This document shows positions 1 through 8,930 of a stretch of DNA of 64,000 nucleotides, in pieces; within the stretch, counting starts at the first letter, position 1; every line of letters starts with the position of its first letter. Where the stretch lies: NCBI GenBank assembly GCA_025370845.1, contig JAMXFF010000002.1:212342-276341 (forward strand). Direction: 5' to 3'. The translations under genes and the position numbers were made by a program. The notes below the pieces were generated by a model. It was not told where the DNA came from. It saw nothing but the letters and a program-made list of their open reading frames with translations, and did not search any database. The DNA comes from Laspinema palackyanum D2a. Lineage in GTDB: Bacteria; Cyanobacteriota; Cyanobacteriia; Cyanobacteriales; Laspinemataceae.

Positions 1-519
1 TTTACTTGATTTGTGCCTGTCTATCACTGCTCTTGATTCCGGTTGGGACAGCGATGATTTGGATTGCGATGACCAGTCCGTTATTGATTATTGCCGATGA
101 ATTATGTGCCGCTATAGAAATTAGTCATAGTCACATCGTGCGGCGCAGTCCTCTCAGTCCGAGGCTTATTATCCCTTGGGTTAATGTAAAACGAGCTATT
201 TTAGTGTCTAATCGAAAAAACAATCGATTAGTGTATATTCAAGCGCGAGAACCGTTACAATATTCGATTTCTTTTAACAGTAAGCAAAAGAAATTTAGAG
301 ATGGATTGCGTCTAATTTTTGAAATTGCCGAAGCGAATCGGATGGATATTGAAATTAAAGGATTGTCCCGGCGTCGAGATTGGAAACAATGGGCTTACTT
401 AAAAAATTGAGGGATTAGCATTCAGCCGGCCTAACTTTGTAGATAATCCCGCTTGTCAAGCCTACTTTAGAAAAATTAGACTCGCACAGGAGTTACCTAT
501 CACTTGGATAGAGAGTTAG
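1..519 (+). pseudogene. 5'-truncated membrane-anchored protein with an apparent frameshift
   Basis: The reading frame is already open at the window edge; the first usable start is a TTG at 6, so the true start probably lies outside. It begins with a hydrophobic segment (residues about 1-30), followed by a basic, beta-rich domain reminiscent of bacterial PH-like domains. The frame stops at 408-410, right after a run of six A (401-406). Dropping one A would continue the protein for 38 more codons in the next frame to the stop at 517-519, through a coherent stretch including RPNFVDNPACQAYF. I infer a frameshifted gene, a programmed slip or a sequencing error. I do not recognise the family. Confidence 0.45.
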
Positions 520-852
520 GGCAATTTATCTCGGTCCCACTACCTCTGGGGAAGTGCGGTTCGACTCTAATTGTTCTGGTTTTCCCTATAGAGCTGTTCA
601 ACAGATTCTTCCAGGAACTTCAAGGAACAAGGTAGTCCATTAATATAGAGAATCGGTGAAATTACTGATAAATTGTTAGAAATCCGATGGAATGTTAGCA
701 AGTCTTGAATCAAGAAAACAGGGGTTAAGTTAAGATAGAGAGGTCAGATTAAATGTAACACCTAAGATAAGCTGACCTTCTCAAAAGTATAAAAAACCCG
801 GATAAATCACCCAGAGAGGGTTTTAAAATTAGGCCAATCACTCAAGAGGAAA
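520..852. other. intergenic region upstream of cysQ
   Basis: No convincing coding sequence is visible. An AGAGGA at 845-850 lies only 2 nt before the ATG at 853, and an AGGA at 873-876 lies 6 nt before the in-frame ATG at 883. No terminator or promoter could be called with confidence. Confidence 0.4.
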
Positions 853-1746
853 ATGAGCAAAAGCAAACAGTTAGGAACACCGATGACGGACAATCGCTTA
901 GAGAAATTGGAAGAGATAGGAGCGATCGCCCGGATGATTGGTTGGGGGAGTGCGGATATTCTGACCTATTATCATACCGATGCTGCTGGGAAACTGAAGG
1001 TGAGGGAAAAAACAGAAGGGCCCGTCACCAATGCCGATGTAGCGGCGAACGAGTATATCTTGCAAAAATTACGGATTGCCTTTGGCAGTCTGGAGTTTGG
1101 CTATCTGAGTGAGGAAAGTTATCAATCCCATACCAATGGCGATCGCCGGGATCACCAGTGGGTTTGGATTATTGACCCCATCGATGGCACTCGCGCTTAC
1201 ATTCAGCAAAACCCTAACTATGCGGTACATATTGCCTTAGTCTATCAGGGGCAACCCGTCGTGGCAGTGGTGGCAGTCCCTTCCGCCCAGAAATTATATT
1301 ATGCCCAACGTGGTGGTGGGGCCTTTGTGGAAACTCGTTCTGGCGATCGCACCCCAGTCCGAGTCTCCTCGCGCGATCGCCTCAAAGACTTATGCCTGCT
1401 AACCCGACGGACCCGCAAAGGGGAGAAATTAGACGAACTCTTGCAACGCTTACCCTGCCAAACCCAACAATATATGGGGAGTATCGGGTGCAAAATTGCC
1501 GCCATTGTGGAACAGCAGGTGGATGGGTTTATTTCCCTCTCCGGCAGAGGTGCGCCCAAAGATTGGGACTTTGCGGCCCCAGAGTTAATTTTGACCGAAG
1601 CCGGGGGCCAGTTAACCTTTGTCGATGGGACGCCGTTGCGCTACAACCAAAAAGATATCAATCAGTGGGGGTGCGCGATCGCCAGCAATGCTCATTGCCA
1701 CGAAGCATTATGTCATGAAGTCGAGAAGATTTTGGACACCCTCTAA
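853..1746 (+). CDS. cysQ: 3'(2'),5'-bisphosphate nucleotidase / inositol monophosphatase family
   Basis: Metal-dependent phosphatase of the inositol monophosphatase superfamily, best fitting CysQ, which removes 3'-phosphate from PAP/PAPS left by sulfate assimilation. The protein is 297 aa, a normal family length. Visible motifs are GPVTNADVAANEYIL near residue 57, an EES acidic pair, the metal-binding WIIDPIDGTRAYI near residue 108 and the C-terminal WDFAAPELILTEAGG. ATG 853 has a poorly spaced ribosome site, so ATG 883, preceded by AGGA at good spacing, may be the true start. It is convergent with the methyltransferase at 1825. Function on inositol phosphates or fructose bisphosphate cannot be excluded from sequence alone. 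Confidence 0.88.
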   Translation: MSKSKQLGTPMTDNRLEKLEEIGAIARMIGWGSADILTYYHTDAAGKLKVREKTEGPVTNADVAANEYILQKLRIAFGSLEFGYLSEESYQSHTNGDRRDHQWVWIIDPIDGTRAYIQQNPNYAVHIALVYQGQPVVAVVAVPSAQKLYYAQRGGGAFVETRSGDRTPVRVSSRDRLKDLCLLTRRTRKGEKLDELLQRLPCQTQQYMGSIGCKIAAIVEQQVDGFISLSGRGAPKDWDFAAPELILTEAGGQLTFVDGTPLRYNQKDINQWGCAIASNAHCHEALCHEVEKILDTL

Positions 1747-1824
1747 ACCCCTGGGTGCCGAGGGTGAGCTCACCGACTGCTGCCGAAGTAGAATCCGGTG
1801 ATTTGGCAAAGCTAACCGATTGAG

Positions 1825-2475
1825 TTATTCCGGTAAACGTTCGGCCATAATTGCATAAAAGGGGTCACCACCGCCCATCCCCATAAACTGCAAGATAGAA
1901 GGTAGATCGGACTTGCGAGCGATCGCTTCCGGATTAGAAAACCCTTCCACTGCCTTAAAATAACTTTTCACCAGGGCAACGCGAGACCCTTCATTCCCCT
2001 CGCGCCATGCTTGAATCGCTTTCTGATAAAACATTCGATTGGAAAAACTAATAATCGCGATGCCACCCGGTTTCAGGATGCGGTGAATTTCGCTAAACAC
2101 CACTTCGGGATGTTGGATATATTGGACCGAAACCGCATTCAGAACCGCATCAAAACTTTGGTCCTCTAGGGGGAGGTGGGGGTTGTCATTGAGATTTTGG
2201 ACAAAATAATGGTTAAGACAGCGATTTTTCGCCAGTTCCTCTTCATTGAGACCATGACCTTCCACATGAGCAAAGGTCATGTCTGGGGGGAGATGGGAGA
2301 CCCAAGAACTCATCATATCGAAGATGCGGCTATTGGGTTTGAGGCGATCGCGATAGAGAGCGGTCAGTTGGTCGATGAATCCATCATCCACATGGGTGAC
2401 GAATCGGGGGTAGGAATAGAACAGGCGATCGTCGGACTCATCGAGTTTCGTGCGTTGGGTCGGTTGTAACAACAT
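1825..2475 (-). CDS. class I SAM-dependent methyltransferase
   Basis: Protein of 216 aa with a methyltransferase core. The usual glycine-rich motif I is weak (RIFDMMSSWVSHLP), followed by SFDAVLNAVSVQYIQHPEVVF and ILKPGGIAIISFSNRMF, the motif pattern of the Methyltransf_11 group. The tail GGGDPFYAIMAERLPE and the N-terminal YSYPRFVTHVDDGFI suggest a conserved subfamily also found in photosynthetic organisms. The substrate is unknown. It is transcribed towards cysQ, with a 78-bp convergent gap holding a short GGTGAGCTCACC palindrome near 1763. Confidence 0.75.
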   Translation of the reverse strand: MLLQPTQRTKLDESDDRLFYSYPRFVTHVDDGFIDQLTALYRDRLKPNSRIFDMMSSWVSHLPPDMTFAHVEGHGLNEEELAKNRCLNHYFVQNLNDNPHLPLEDQSFDAVLNAVSVQYIQHPEVVFSEIHRILKPGGIAIISFSNRMFYQKAIQAWREGNEGSRVALVKSYFKAVEGFSNPEAIARKSDLPSILQFMGMGGGDPFYAIMAERLPE

Positions 2476-2875
2476 AAAGACAGGGGACAGTTAGCTTGAC
2501 TTTATTCTTATTGTAAAAAAAAATCAAGAAATATGAAGCATCAGAGGGGGTCGCCCTGGCAGTCCTTTCCCGGCATTTGCCCAGACTATGCCCCTGGAGG
2601 TCTGCGCCCTCAAGGAGAATCTCTACCTGTACCGGAAAGCCCCAGAGTCAATCTACCCAAACTGAGGGAACTCAATCCAGACAGCAGGTTTCTGGCGCAA
2701 TATTTCGGACAGAAATAACCTACTTTTTTAGAAACTTAGAAACCTGGAAGCGCTTTAATTGTTGGGGAAAACTGCCCTCAATCTGTGGAAAACTGAGATC
2801 AATCTGTGGAAAACGACCGATGTTTTAACCGAGATTTTCAAGGGAGGTTTTCCTGTTGATCGGCCAGTCTAGGCA
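2476..2875. other. intergenic region with a short direct repeat
   Basis: No convincing gene. Two open frames of 61 and 83 codons overlap each other, have no recognisable domain and are probably noise. A 16-bp direct repeat, TCAATCTGTGGAAAAC, occurs twice between about 2778 and 2813. The region must hold the promoter of the minus-strand methyltransferase ending upstream at 2475. Confidence 0.35.
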
Positions 2876-3808
2876 TTATTCTCGGGATTCAGGAGAGTCC
2901 GGCGCATAGCTAATCTCGGGAGATTGATAGCTCGGCGGTTCGATATGAATTAAAATCCGGGCTGGAGAGAATCTGGCTTGTAAACGCGCTTCCACTTCCT
3001 CGGTAATGGCATGGGCCGTTTCGACATCCTTGGCATCAACAATCAGATGCATTTCAATAAAAACCTGACGTCCGACCACACCGCGAGAGGCAATATCATG
3101 ACAGTTGAGAACGCCGGGAACTTGCATGGTAATGGAGTGGATTGCTTCTGGGGCGATCGCCATTTGATCCACCAACCAAGGTAAATTATCTGCCAACACT
3201 TCCCAGCCACTTCTAAACACCAACAAGGCCACGGGAAAGGCCAAAATCACATCCACCGATTGCAACCAAGGCCAGCGACTGGCAAAGGTAATCGCAATTA
3301 ACCCCGCCATCACCACAATTGTCACCCAAACATCACTCATGGTATGTTTGGCATCAGCAATTAGAATACTGCTCCCAATTCGCCGACCGATTGTCCGTTC
3401 ATAAAAGGCGACAAAGATATTGATTCCCAACACCACCAGCAAAATCCATAGTTCTCTGGGGGAAACTTCCACCGGGGTTCCATCCCCGAAGAAAATCCGC
3501 TCGATCGCACTGCTGAGAATTTCAAAACAGGCTACCCCTAAAAAAGCCGCAATCCCCAAGGCCCCTACTGCATCAAACTTCTGATGGCCATAAGGATGTT
3601 CGCGATCGGGATGGGGAGAGGCGAAATGATTCGTCACCAATCCCAGAATATTATTGGCACTATCGGTCACACTATGCAATGCATCGGCCAACAAACTCAG
3701 GGAACCCGTCAAGGTGCCCACGACTGCTTTAATTGCCAACACGACCAAATTTAAGCCCAGGGTAATCAGGAGTACCCGGCGAACTTCAACCCGATTATCT
3801 GTAGCCAC
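2876..3808 (-). CDS. cation diffusion facilitator (CDF) family transporter
   Basis: Inner-membrane divalent metal/proton antiporter of 310 aa, the usual CDF length. Six transmembrane segments are predicted by eye between residues 10 and 215. Metal-site signatures are DALHSVTDSANN near residue 42 and DAKHTMSDVWVTI near residue 150, with HPDREHPYGHQKFDAVG between them. A cytoplasmic C-terminal domain follows, with HDIASRGVVGRQVFIEMHLIV. The acidic/His pattern fits Zn, Fe or Mn efflux; the metal cannot be assigned. It is a single gene with no metal-resistance partners nearby. Confidence 0.9.
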   Translation of the reverse strand: MATDNRVEVRRVLLITLGLNLVVLAIKAVVGTLTGSLSLLADALHSVTDSANNILGLVTNHFASPHPDREHPYGHQKFDAVGALGIAAFLGVACFEILSSAIERIFFGDGTPVEVSPRELWILLVVLGINIFVAFYERTIGRRIGSSILIADAKHTMSDVWVTIVVMAGLIAITFASRWPWLQSVDVILAFPVALLVFRSGWEVLADNLPWLVDQMAIAPEAIHSITMQVPGVLNCHDIASRGVVGRQVFIEMHLIVDAKDVETAHAITEEVEARLQARFSPARILIHIEPPSYQSPEISYAPDSPESRE

Positions 3809-3930
3809 GGATCTTTCCTTCTACAACCTACAAAAATTGTAGGCCATTCGGTTTCTTTGGCAGTTCACAGATCCCAATGTCCCCCTTCACCCTTACCATA
3901 AAGAAACCGAATATTAAAAGTAGATCCCTC

Positions 3931-4290
3931 ATGTCTGGTTCTCAACTCACCCTAAATTTAGTCGAGGGTTCCGTCTCGTTTCGGTTCTCTCCCGAAGCAG
4001 CGCGGGACTTGCAGGCGGCCATTAACGACCTGATGCAGCAGCTTAAAGCCGTGGCATCGAAAGCCACCCCTGGTGCCGGTTCAGGTAAACCCACCCCCCA
4101 GAAACCGATGGAATATCGGTCCACCGGGGATGTGTTTTTAGAAATTTTCTGCAATCCCAATATTTACCCCACTCCCTTTGCCGCCAAGGTGCTGATCACC
4201 CTGCGCGACGATCGCATTCGCCTGAGTACGGAAGCCGAACTCACCCGTCTGGTGGAGGATCTGAATCTGTATTTAGAACAGGTGGGTTAA
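3931..4290 (+). CDS. conserved hypothetical protein, 119 aa
   Basis: Small soluble protein starting MSGSQLTLNLVEGSV. The open frame extends upstream to 3877, but the ATG at 3931 begins the compact protein-like part and is preferred. Residues 1-50 form an amphipathic beta/helix unit. A Gly/Pro/Lys-rich linker lies around residues 50-65, then a second unit holds YRSTGDVFLEIFCNPNIYP and a C-terminal helix. I do not recognise the family. It stands alone between the CDF transporter and the sugar operon. No signal peptide or membrane segment is seen. Confidence 0.6.
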   Translation: MSGSQLTLNLVEGSVSFRFSPEAARDLQAAINDLMQQLKAVASKATPGAGSGKPTPQKPMEYRSTGDVFLEIFCNPNIYPTPFAAKVLITLRDDRIRLSTEAELTRLVEDLNLYLEQVG

Positions 4291-4420
4291 TCCGGTTAAG
4301 TCTGAACAGCCGATTGGGGAAAAAGTGGAAAACTCGCAAGGCGATCGCCTCCCGAGATTTCCCCAACCCGCCCTTACCCTTCCCTTTTGAACTCCTGGAT
4401 TTTTAAACGCAGTAGATTCG

Positions 4421-5191
4421 ATGCAAGTCGTTATTTTAGCGGGGGGTCTAGGCACTCGCCTCGCTGAACAAACCGAAGTTAAGCCTAAACCCTTGGTCGA
4501 AATTGGGGGCCGACCTATCCTTTGGCATATCATGAAACTCTATGCTCACTATGGGTTTAAGGAGTTTTTTGTGGCCTTGGGGTATAAAGGGGAAGCCATC
4601 AAGCGTTATTTCCTAGATTACTATCCTCTGAATGGAAATATGACCGTGAATCTAACCCAAGGGCAAGTTCATGTTCATAACAGTGAATCAGAAGATTGGA
4701 CCGTGAATCTGATTGAAACCGGACTGGATACCCTCACCGGAGGACGAGTCAAGCGCTTACAGCCTTGGTTGAAAAATCAACCCTTTCTGGTGACTTACGG
4801 GGATGGGGTCAGTAATATTAATCTGCAAGAATTATGCGATTTTCATCGGTCTGAGGGACGACTGGCTACCTTGACTGCGGTGCGTCCTCCTGCCCGATTT
4901 GGGGGGATTATTTTTGAGGGAAATTTGGTGGCGAAATTCACAGAAAAACCCCAAATTGGCGAAGGCTGGATTAATGGAGGATTTCTGGTTTTAGAACCGG
5001 GGATTTTCGATTATTTAGAAGGGGATAAAACCAGTTTGGAAGCGGAAGGATTGGAACGATTAGCAGAAGCGGGTCAGTTAGCCGCTTATCGCCATGAAGG
5101 CTTTTGGCAATGTATGGATACGCTGCGGGATGTGCGGCTGTTAGAAAGTTTGTGGGAAGGGGGGAATCCACCTTGGAAAGTATGGGATTAA
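4421..5191 (+). CDS. rfbF: glucose-1-phosphate cytidylyltransferase
   Basis: Makes CDP-glucose from glucose-1-phosphate and CTP, the entry step to CDP-6-deoxyhexoses. The 256-aa length matches RfbF. The nucleotidyltransferase signature [19 protein letters not shown] is at residues 7-25, followed by the family-typical [17 protein letters not shown] and [12 protein letters not shown] (metal-binding Asp). ENGGF-type sugar-site sequence appears as [18 protein letters not shown]. It is the first gene of a six-gene overlapping operon. Its last codons overlap the start of rfbG (ATG 5182 against stop 5189-5191). Confidence 0.93.
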   Translation: MQVVILAGGLGTRLAEQTEVKPKPLVEIGGRPILWHIMKLYAHYGFKEFFVALGYKGEAIKRYFLDYYPLNGNMTVNLTQGQVHVHNSESEDWTVNLIETGLDTLTGGRVKRLQPWLKNQPFLVTYGDGVSNINLQELCDFHRSEGRLATLTAVRPPARFGGIIFEGNLVAKFTEKPQIGEGWINGGFLVLEPGIFDYLEGDKTSLEAEGLERLAEAGQLAAYRHEGFWQCMDTLRDVRLLESLWEGGNPPWKVWD

Positions 5192-6207
5192 ATGCAACGG
5201 GCGATTCTCGTTCCGAGACGCTGCGCGAACGCCGCTTTTGGCAGGATCGTCCGACTTTGATTTCAGGGGCCACCGGCCTGGTTGGGGGTTGGGTGGTCAA
5301 GCAATTACTGGACTTAGGCGCGGATGTGGTTTGTCTAGTTCGGGATTGGGTTCCTCAAAGTGAACTGGTCCGCAGTCAGGGGATTGAACAGGTCAAAATT
5401 GTTCGGGGGGATATTCAGGACCAAGCGCTCTTAGAACGGGCGATGGGAGAATATGAAATTGATACGGTGATTCATTTGGCTGCACAAACCATTGTGGCGA
5501 TCGCCAACCGCAATCCCATCTCTACTTTTGAGGCGAATATTGCCGGTACTTGGTCGATTTTAGAAGCTTGCCGTCATAGTCCCACGGTGAAGCAAATTGT
5601 CCTCGCTTCATCGGATAAAGCCTACGGCGAAGCCCAGCAACTCCCGTATGATGAAGAGACTCCTTTAATCGGGCGTCATCCCTATGATGTCAGTAAATCC
5701 TGTGCGGATTTAATCGCCCAAGCCTATGCTAAAACCTATGATTTACCTGTAGCAATTACCCGATGTGGGAATTTCTACGGTGGCGGGGATTTGAATTGGA
5801 ATCGCATTGTACCAGGAACAATTCGGGCAGTGTTACGAGGCGATCGGCCTATCATCCGTTCTGATGGTGAGTATATTCGAGATTACTTCTATGTAGAAGA
5901 TGGTGCTGCTGCTTATATTCTCCTGGCCGAAGAACTCGCACACAACCGGGATTTACGGGGTCAAGCCTTTAATTTCTCCACGGAAACTCAAGTCACGGTG
6001 TTGGAATTGGTCGAGCAGATTTTAACCTTAATGGGGTCGGATTTAAAACCGGATATCCGAGGGGAAGCCAGTAATGAAATTCGCTATCAATATTTAAGTG
6101 CAGCTAAAGCAAAAAAGATGCTGAATTGGCATCCGTTATTTTCTATACATGAAGGATTAGAGCGCACGATTGATTGGTATAAAATATTTTTAGGAGTGGC
6201 CGGATGA
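5182..6207 (+). CDS. rfbG: CDP-glucose 4,6-dehydratase
   Basis: NAD-dependent short-chain dehydrogenase of the extended type converting CDP-glucose to CDP-4-dehydro-6-deoxy-glucose. The start chosen is ATG 5182 (MGLNATGD), because longer frames run deep into rfbF. It is 341 aa. The nucleotide-binding [15 protein letters not shown] lies near residue 32, then [10 protein letters not shown], the SSDKAYGE strand and the catalytic [10 protein letters not shown] (Tyr-x3-Lys). [14 protein letters not shown] and [16 protein letters not shown] separate RfbG from dTDP-glucose dehydratase RmlB, and the adjacent rfbF supports this. It overlaps the next gene by 4 bp. Confidence 0.92.
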   Translation: MGLNATGDSRSETLRERRFWQDRPTLISGATGLVGGWVVKQLLDLGADVVCLVRDWVPQSELVRSQGIEQVKIVRGDIQDQALLERAMGEYEIDTVIHLAAQTIVAIANRNPISTFEANIAGTWSILEACRHSPTVKQIVLASSDKAYGEAQQLPYDEETPLIGRHPYDVSKSCADLIAQAYAKTYDLPVAITRCGNFYGGGDLNWNRIVPGTIRAVLRGDRPIIRSDGEYIRDYFYVEDGAAAYILLAEELAHNRDLRGQAFNFSTETQVTVLELVEQILTLMGSDLKPDIRGEASNEIRYQYLSAAKAKKMLNWHPLFSIHEGLERTIDWYKIFLGVAG

Positions 6208-7445
6208 GCCGTTTATTGAATCCCTGTCGTTCCTGTGGGGAAACAGGGTTACAATTGATTTTGTCCTTGGGGGAAACTCCTTTAGCAAATCGATTGCTGA
6301 CCGCTGAACAACTTAGGGAGCCGGAACCGAAATATCCCCTAGATTTAGCCTTTTGTCCCCATTGTACATTAGTTCAGATTACCGAAACTGTGCCCCCTGA
6401 GCAACTGTTCCGGGAGTATGTTTATTTTTCTTCGTTTTCTGATACGGTGTTGGAAAATGCCAAAACGATTGCGACTCGATTAATAGGCGATCGCCACTTA
6501 TCCACCGATAGTTTGGTCATAGAAATTGCCAGCAATGATGGCTATTTACTGCAGTATTATCAACAACAAGGGATTCCCGTCCTGGGTATCGAACCAGCAG
6601 TCAATATTGCCACCGTCGCCCAAACTCAGCGAGGAATTCCTACCCTCAGTGAGTTTTTTGGAGAAACCCTCGCCCAGCAACTCAAACAACAAGGAAAACA
6701 AGCGGACCTCATTCATGCTAATAACGTCCTCGCCCATGTCCCGGATTTGAACGGCTTTGTTGCTGGAATTAATATCCTTCTGAAAGAGCATGGCATGGCG
6801 GTAATTGAGGTACCTTACCTCAGAGAATTAATTGATGGCGTTGAATTTGATACCATCTATCATGAACACCTCTGTTACTTTTCTTTAACCGCCCTGGACT
6901 CCCTCTTTCAGCGACAGGGATTAAGGATTGTAGCAGTTGAACAACTCCCGATTCATGGGGGTTCATTGCGGATATTTGTACAGAAAGAATGCATCGGGTC
7001 AAATGGGCGATCGGCTGAAGTTATGGAGCTACTGGAAAACGAAAAAAATTGGGGCGTTAATCAGTTATACTTTTACCAGAGTTTTAGGCAAAAAGTCGAA
7101 GACTTGCGCCAGAATCTCCTCAACCTCCTGACAGACTTAAAAAACAAAAACCAACAGATTGCCGTTTATGGAGCCTCCGCTAAAGGCAGCACTTTACTCA
7201 ACTATTTTGGAATCGATAAAAATCTCCTTGATTTTGTCGTGGACCGCAGTCAAATCAAGCAAGGTCAATACACACCCGGGACTCATTTACCCATTTATCC
7301 TCCCGACAAATTACTAGAAGTGATGCCCGATTATGTGCTACTTTTAACCTGGAATTTTGCCGAGGAAATTCTCCAACAACAAGCAGAATATAGGCGGCTT
7401 GGCGGTCACTTTATTGTGCCAATTCCTGAAGTAAAAATTTTGTGA
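6204..7445 (+). CDS. NDP-hexose C-methyltransferase
   Basis: 413-aa enzyme with the three-part layout of sugar C-methyltransferases. An N-terminal zinc-binding region (CRSCGETG near residue 8, CPHC near residue 51) is followed by a SAM-binding core with [15 protein letters not shown] and [17 protein letters not shown]. The C-terminal C-methyltransferase domain holds [20 protein letters not shown] and [17 protein letters not shown]. Family members (TylC3/NovU/EryBIII type) add a methyl group at C3 or C5 of 4-keto-6-deoxy sugars. Lying directly after rfbG, the likely substrate is CDP-4-dehydro-6-deoxyhexose (inference). It overlaps both neighbours by 4 bp. Confidence 0.88.
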   Translation: MSRLLNPCRSCGETGLQLILSLGETPLANRLLTAEQLREPEPKYPLDLAFCPHCTLVQITETVPPEQLFREYVYFSSFSDTVLENAKTIATRLIGDRHLSTDSLVIEIASNDGYLLQYYQQQGIPVLGIEPAVNIATVAQTQRGIPTLSEFFGETLAQQLKQQGKQADLIHANNVLAHVPDLNGFVAGINILLKEHGMAVIEVPYLRELIDGVEFDTIYHEHLCYFSLTALDSLFQRQGLRIVAVEQLPIHGGSLRIFVQKECIGSNGRSAEVMELLENEKNWGVNQLYFYQSFRQKVEDLRQNLLNLLTDLKNKNQQIAVYGASAKGSTLLNYFGIDKNLLDFVVDRSQIKQGQYTPGTHLPIYPPDKLLEVMPDYVLLLTWNFAEEILQQQAEYRRLGGHFIVPIPEVKIL

Positions 7446-8011
7446 TGATCAATGGGGAGAAAAATAGAATAACTCCGATGATTTTTAAAGAAACCAACCT
7501 AGAGTGCGCATGGATTATTGAACCGGAACTATTAACCGACAACCGGGGATTTTTTGCTCGAACTTGGTGTCAGCGAGAATTTGAGGACCGAGGGCTAAAT
7601 TCTGCTCTCGTTCAGTGTAATATTTCCTTTAACGCCAAGTCGGGAACCCTGCGCGGGATGCATTATCAAATCCCTCCTCATGGTGAAACCAAATTAGTCC
7701 GATGTACTCAGGGTGCAATTTATGATGTCATCATCGATCTGCGTCCTCAATCCCCCACATTTACCCAATGGGTGGGGATAGAACTAACCGCAAAGAATCA
7801 CCGGATGCTTTACATCCCTGAAGGATTTGCTCATGGATTTCAAACCTTAGTTGAGCAAACTGAAGTATTTTATCAAATGTCAGAATTTTATCATCCAGAA
7901 AGTGCTATAGGGGTGCGATGGAATGATCCAGCCTTTGGGATAAAATGGCCGACTGCCAATTCGGTGATTATTTCGGACAAAGATAGTAGCTATGCAGATT
8001 TTGTGGGATGA
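7442..8011 (+). CDS. NDP-4-keto-6-deoxyhexose 3,5-epimerase (RmlC family)
   Basis: 189-aa cupin-type epimerase. Family residues are visible in ARTWCQREFEDRG, LRGMHYQIPPHGETKLVRC (catalytic His) and DVIIDLRPQSPTFTQW, then IPEGFAHGFQTL and YQMSEFYHPESAIGVRW. The GTG at 7442 overlaps the previous stop and ATG 7445 is the alternative start; an internal Met follows at 7478. It is distinct from the rmlC copy at 41197 (different residues throughout), and its operon points to a CDP rather than dTDP sugar. Epimerisation at C5 would give an L-configured product. Confidence 0.88.
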   Translation: MMINGEKNRITPMIFKETNLECAWIIEPELLTDNRGFFARTWCQREFEDRGLNSALVQCNISFNAKSGTLRGMHYQIPPHGETKLVRCTQGAIYDVIIDLRPQSPTFTQWVGIELTAKNHRMLYIPEGFAHGFQTLVEQTEVFYQMSEFYHPESAIGVRWNDPAFGIKWPTANSVIISDKDSSYADFVG

Positions 8012-8925
8012 AAAAAGTTTTAGTAACCGGAGGCACAGGATTTATCGGCCAACATTCTTTACCCTTATTATTCGACAAAGGGTATGAGGTTCATGCCGTT
8101 TCTTCTCAACCCATTAATTCATCTAATCCAGAAGTGCATTGGCATCAAGCTAATCTGTTAGAACCGGCAGAGGTATCCCGGTTAATGTTTCAAGTTAAAC
8201 CCAGCCATTTATTGCATTTTGCTTGGTTTGCGATACCGGGAAAATACTGGACTGCTTTAGAAAATTTTCAGTGGGTACAAGGGAGTTTAAGTTTATTACA
8301 AGAATTTGCTCAATATGGAGGACAGCGAGTGGTGATGGCGGGGACCTGTGCCGAGTATAATTGGGACTATGGATATTGTTCCGAAAAGGTAACTCCGTTA
8401 GACCCTAAAACTTTGTATGGACGGTGTAAAAACTCCCTTCAGAGTCTGCTGGATGCTTATGCAGGACAAACGGGAATCAGTAGTGCCTGGGGACGAATAT
8501 TTTTTGCTTATGGACCCCATGAATATGGCGATCGCCTCGTCCCCTCCGTCATTCGTTCCCTGTTGCAAGGAAAAACTGCACCTTGTTCTCATGGAAACCA
8601 AATTCGAGATTTTCTGTATGTTAAAGATGTAGCCGATGCCTTTGTTAGCTTGTTAGAGAGTCCCGTTTCCGGTCCAATTAATATTGCATCCGGTCAACCC
8701 GTTCCCTTAAAGGATATAATCTACCAGGTTGCAGAAATCCTGAATGGGTCAGAGTTGATTGAACTCGGAGTTATTCCCACTTCTGCCACCGAACCCCCCC
8801 TAGTGATGGGGGATATAGGTCGGTTAAAGGATGAGCTATGTTGGCAACCCCAATTTAGTTTAAATCAGGGATTAAATGAAACAATCACCTGGTGGAAAAA
8901 TCAGACAGATGCATATAAAAATTGA
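8008..8925 (+). CDS. NAD(P)-dependent epimerase/reductase, NDP-sugar
   Basis: 305-aa extended short-chain dehydrogenase. It has the nucleotide motif VTGGTGFIGQHSLPLL at residues 5-20, LLHFAWFAIPGKYW, the catalytic GTCAEYNWDYGY/YGRCKNSLQSLL region (Tyr-x3-Lys) and RDFLYVKDVADAFVSLLE. By position it should be the 4-ketoreductase that finishes the CDP-deoxyhexose, but a 4-epimerase role is possible. It overlaps the epimerase by 4 bp (ATGA). Confidence 0.82.
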   Translation: MKKVLVTGGTGFIGQHSLPLLFDKGYEVHAVSSQPINSSNPEVHWHQANLLEPAEVSRLMFQVKPSHLLHFAWFAIPGKYWTALENFQWVQGSLSLLQEFAQYGGQRVVMAGTCAEYNWDYGYCSEKVTPLDPKTLYGRCKNSLQSLLDAYAGQTGISSAWGRIFFAYGPHEYGDRLVPSVIRSLLQGKTAPCSHGNQIRDFLYVKDVADAFVSLLESPVSGPINIASGQPVPLKDIIYQVAEILNGSELIELGVIPTSATEPPLVMGDIGRLKDELCWQPQFSLNQGLNETITWWKNQTDAYKN

Positions 8926-8930
8926 AACTT

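Noticed and set aside
2533-2828. Overlapping open frames of 61 and 83 codons
   Set aside because: No domain, mutual overlap and no good ribosome site; biased composition from Pro/Arg-rich frame noise.
5182-6207. Assignment as rmlB (dTDP-glucose 4,6-dehydratase)
   Set aside because: Directly coupled to rfbF, and its motifs fit CDP-glucose dehydratase better.
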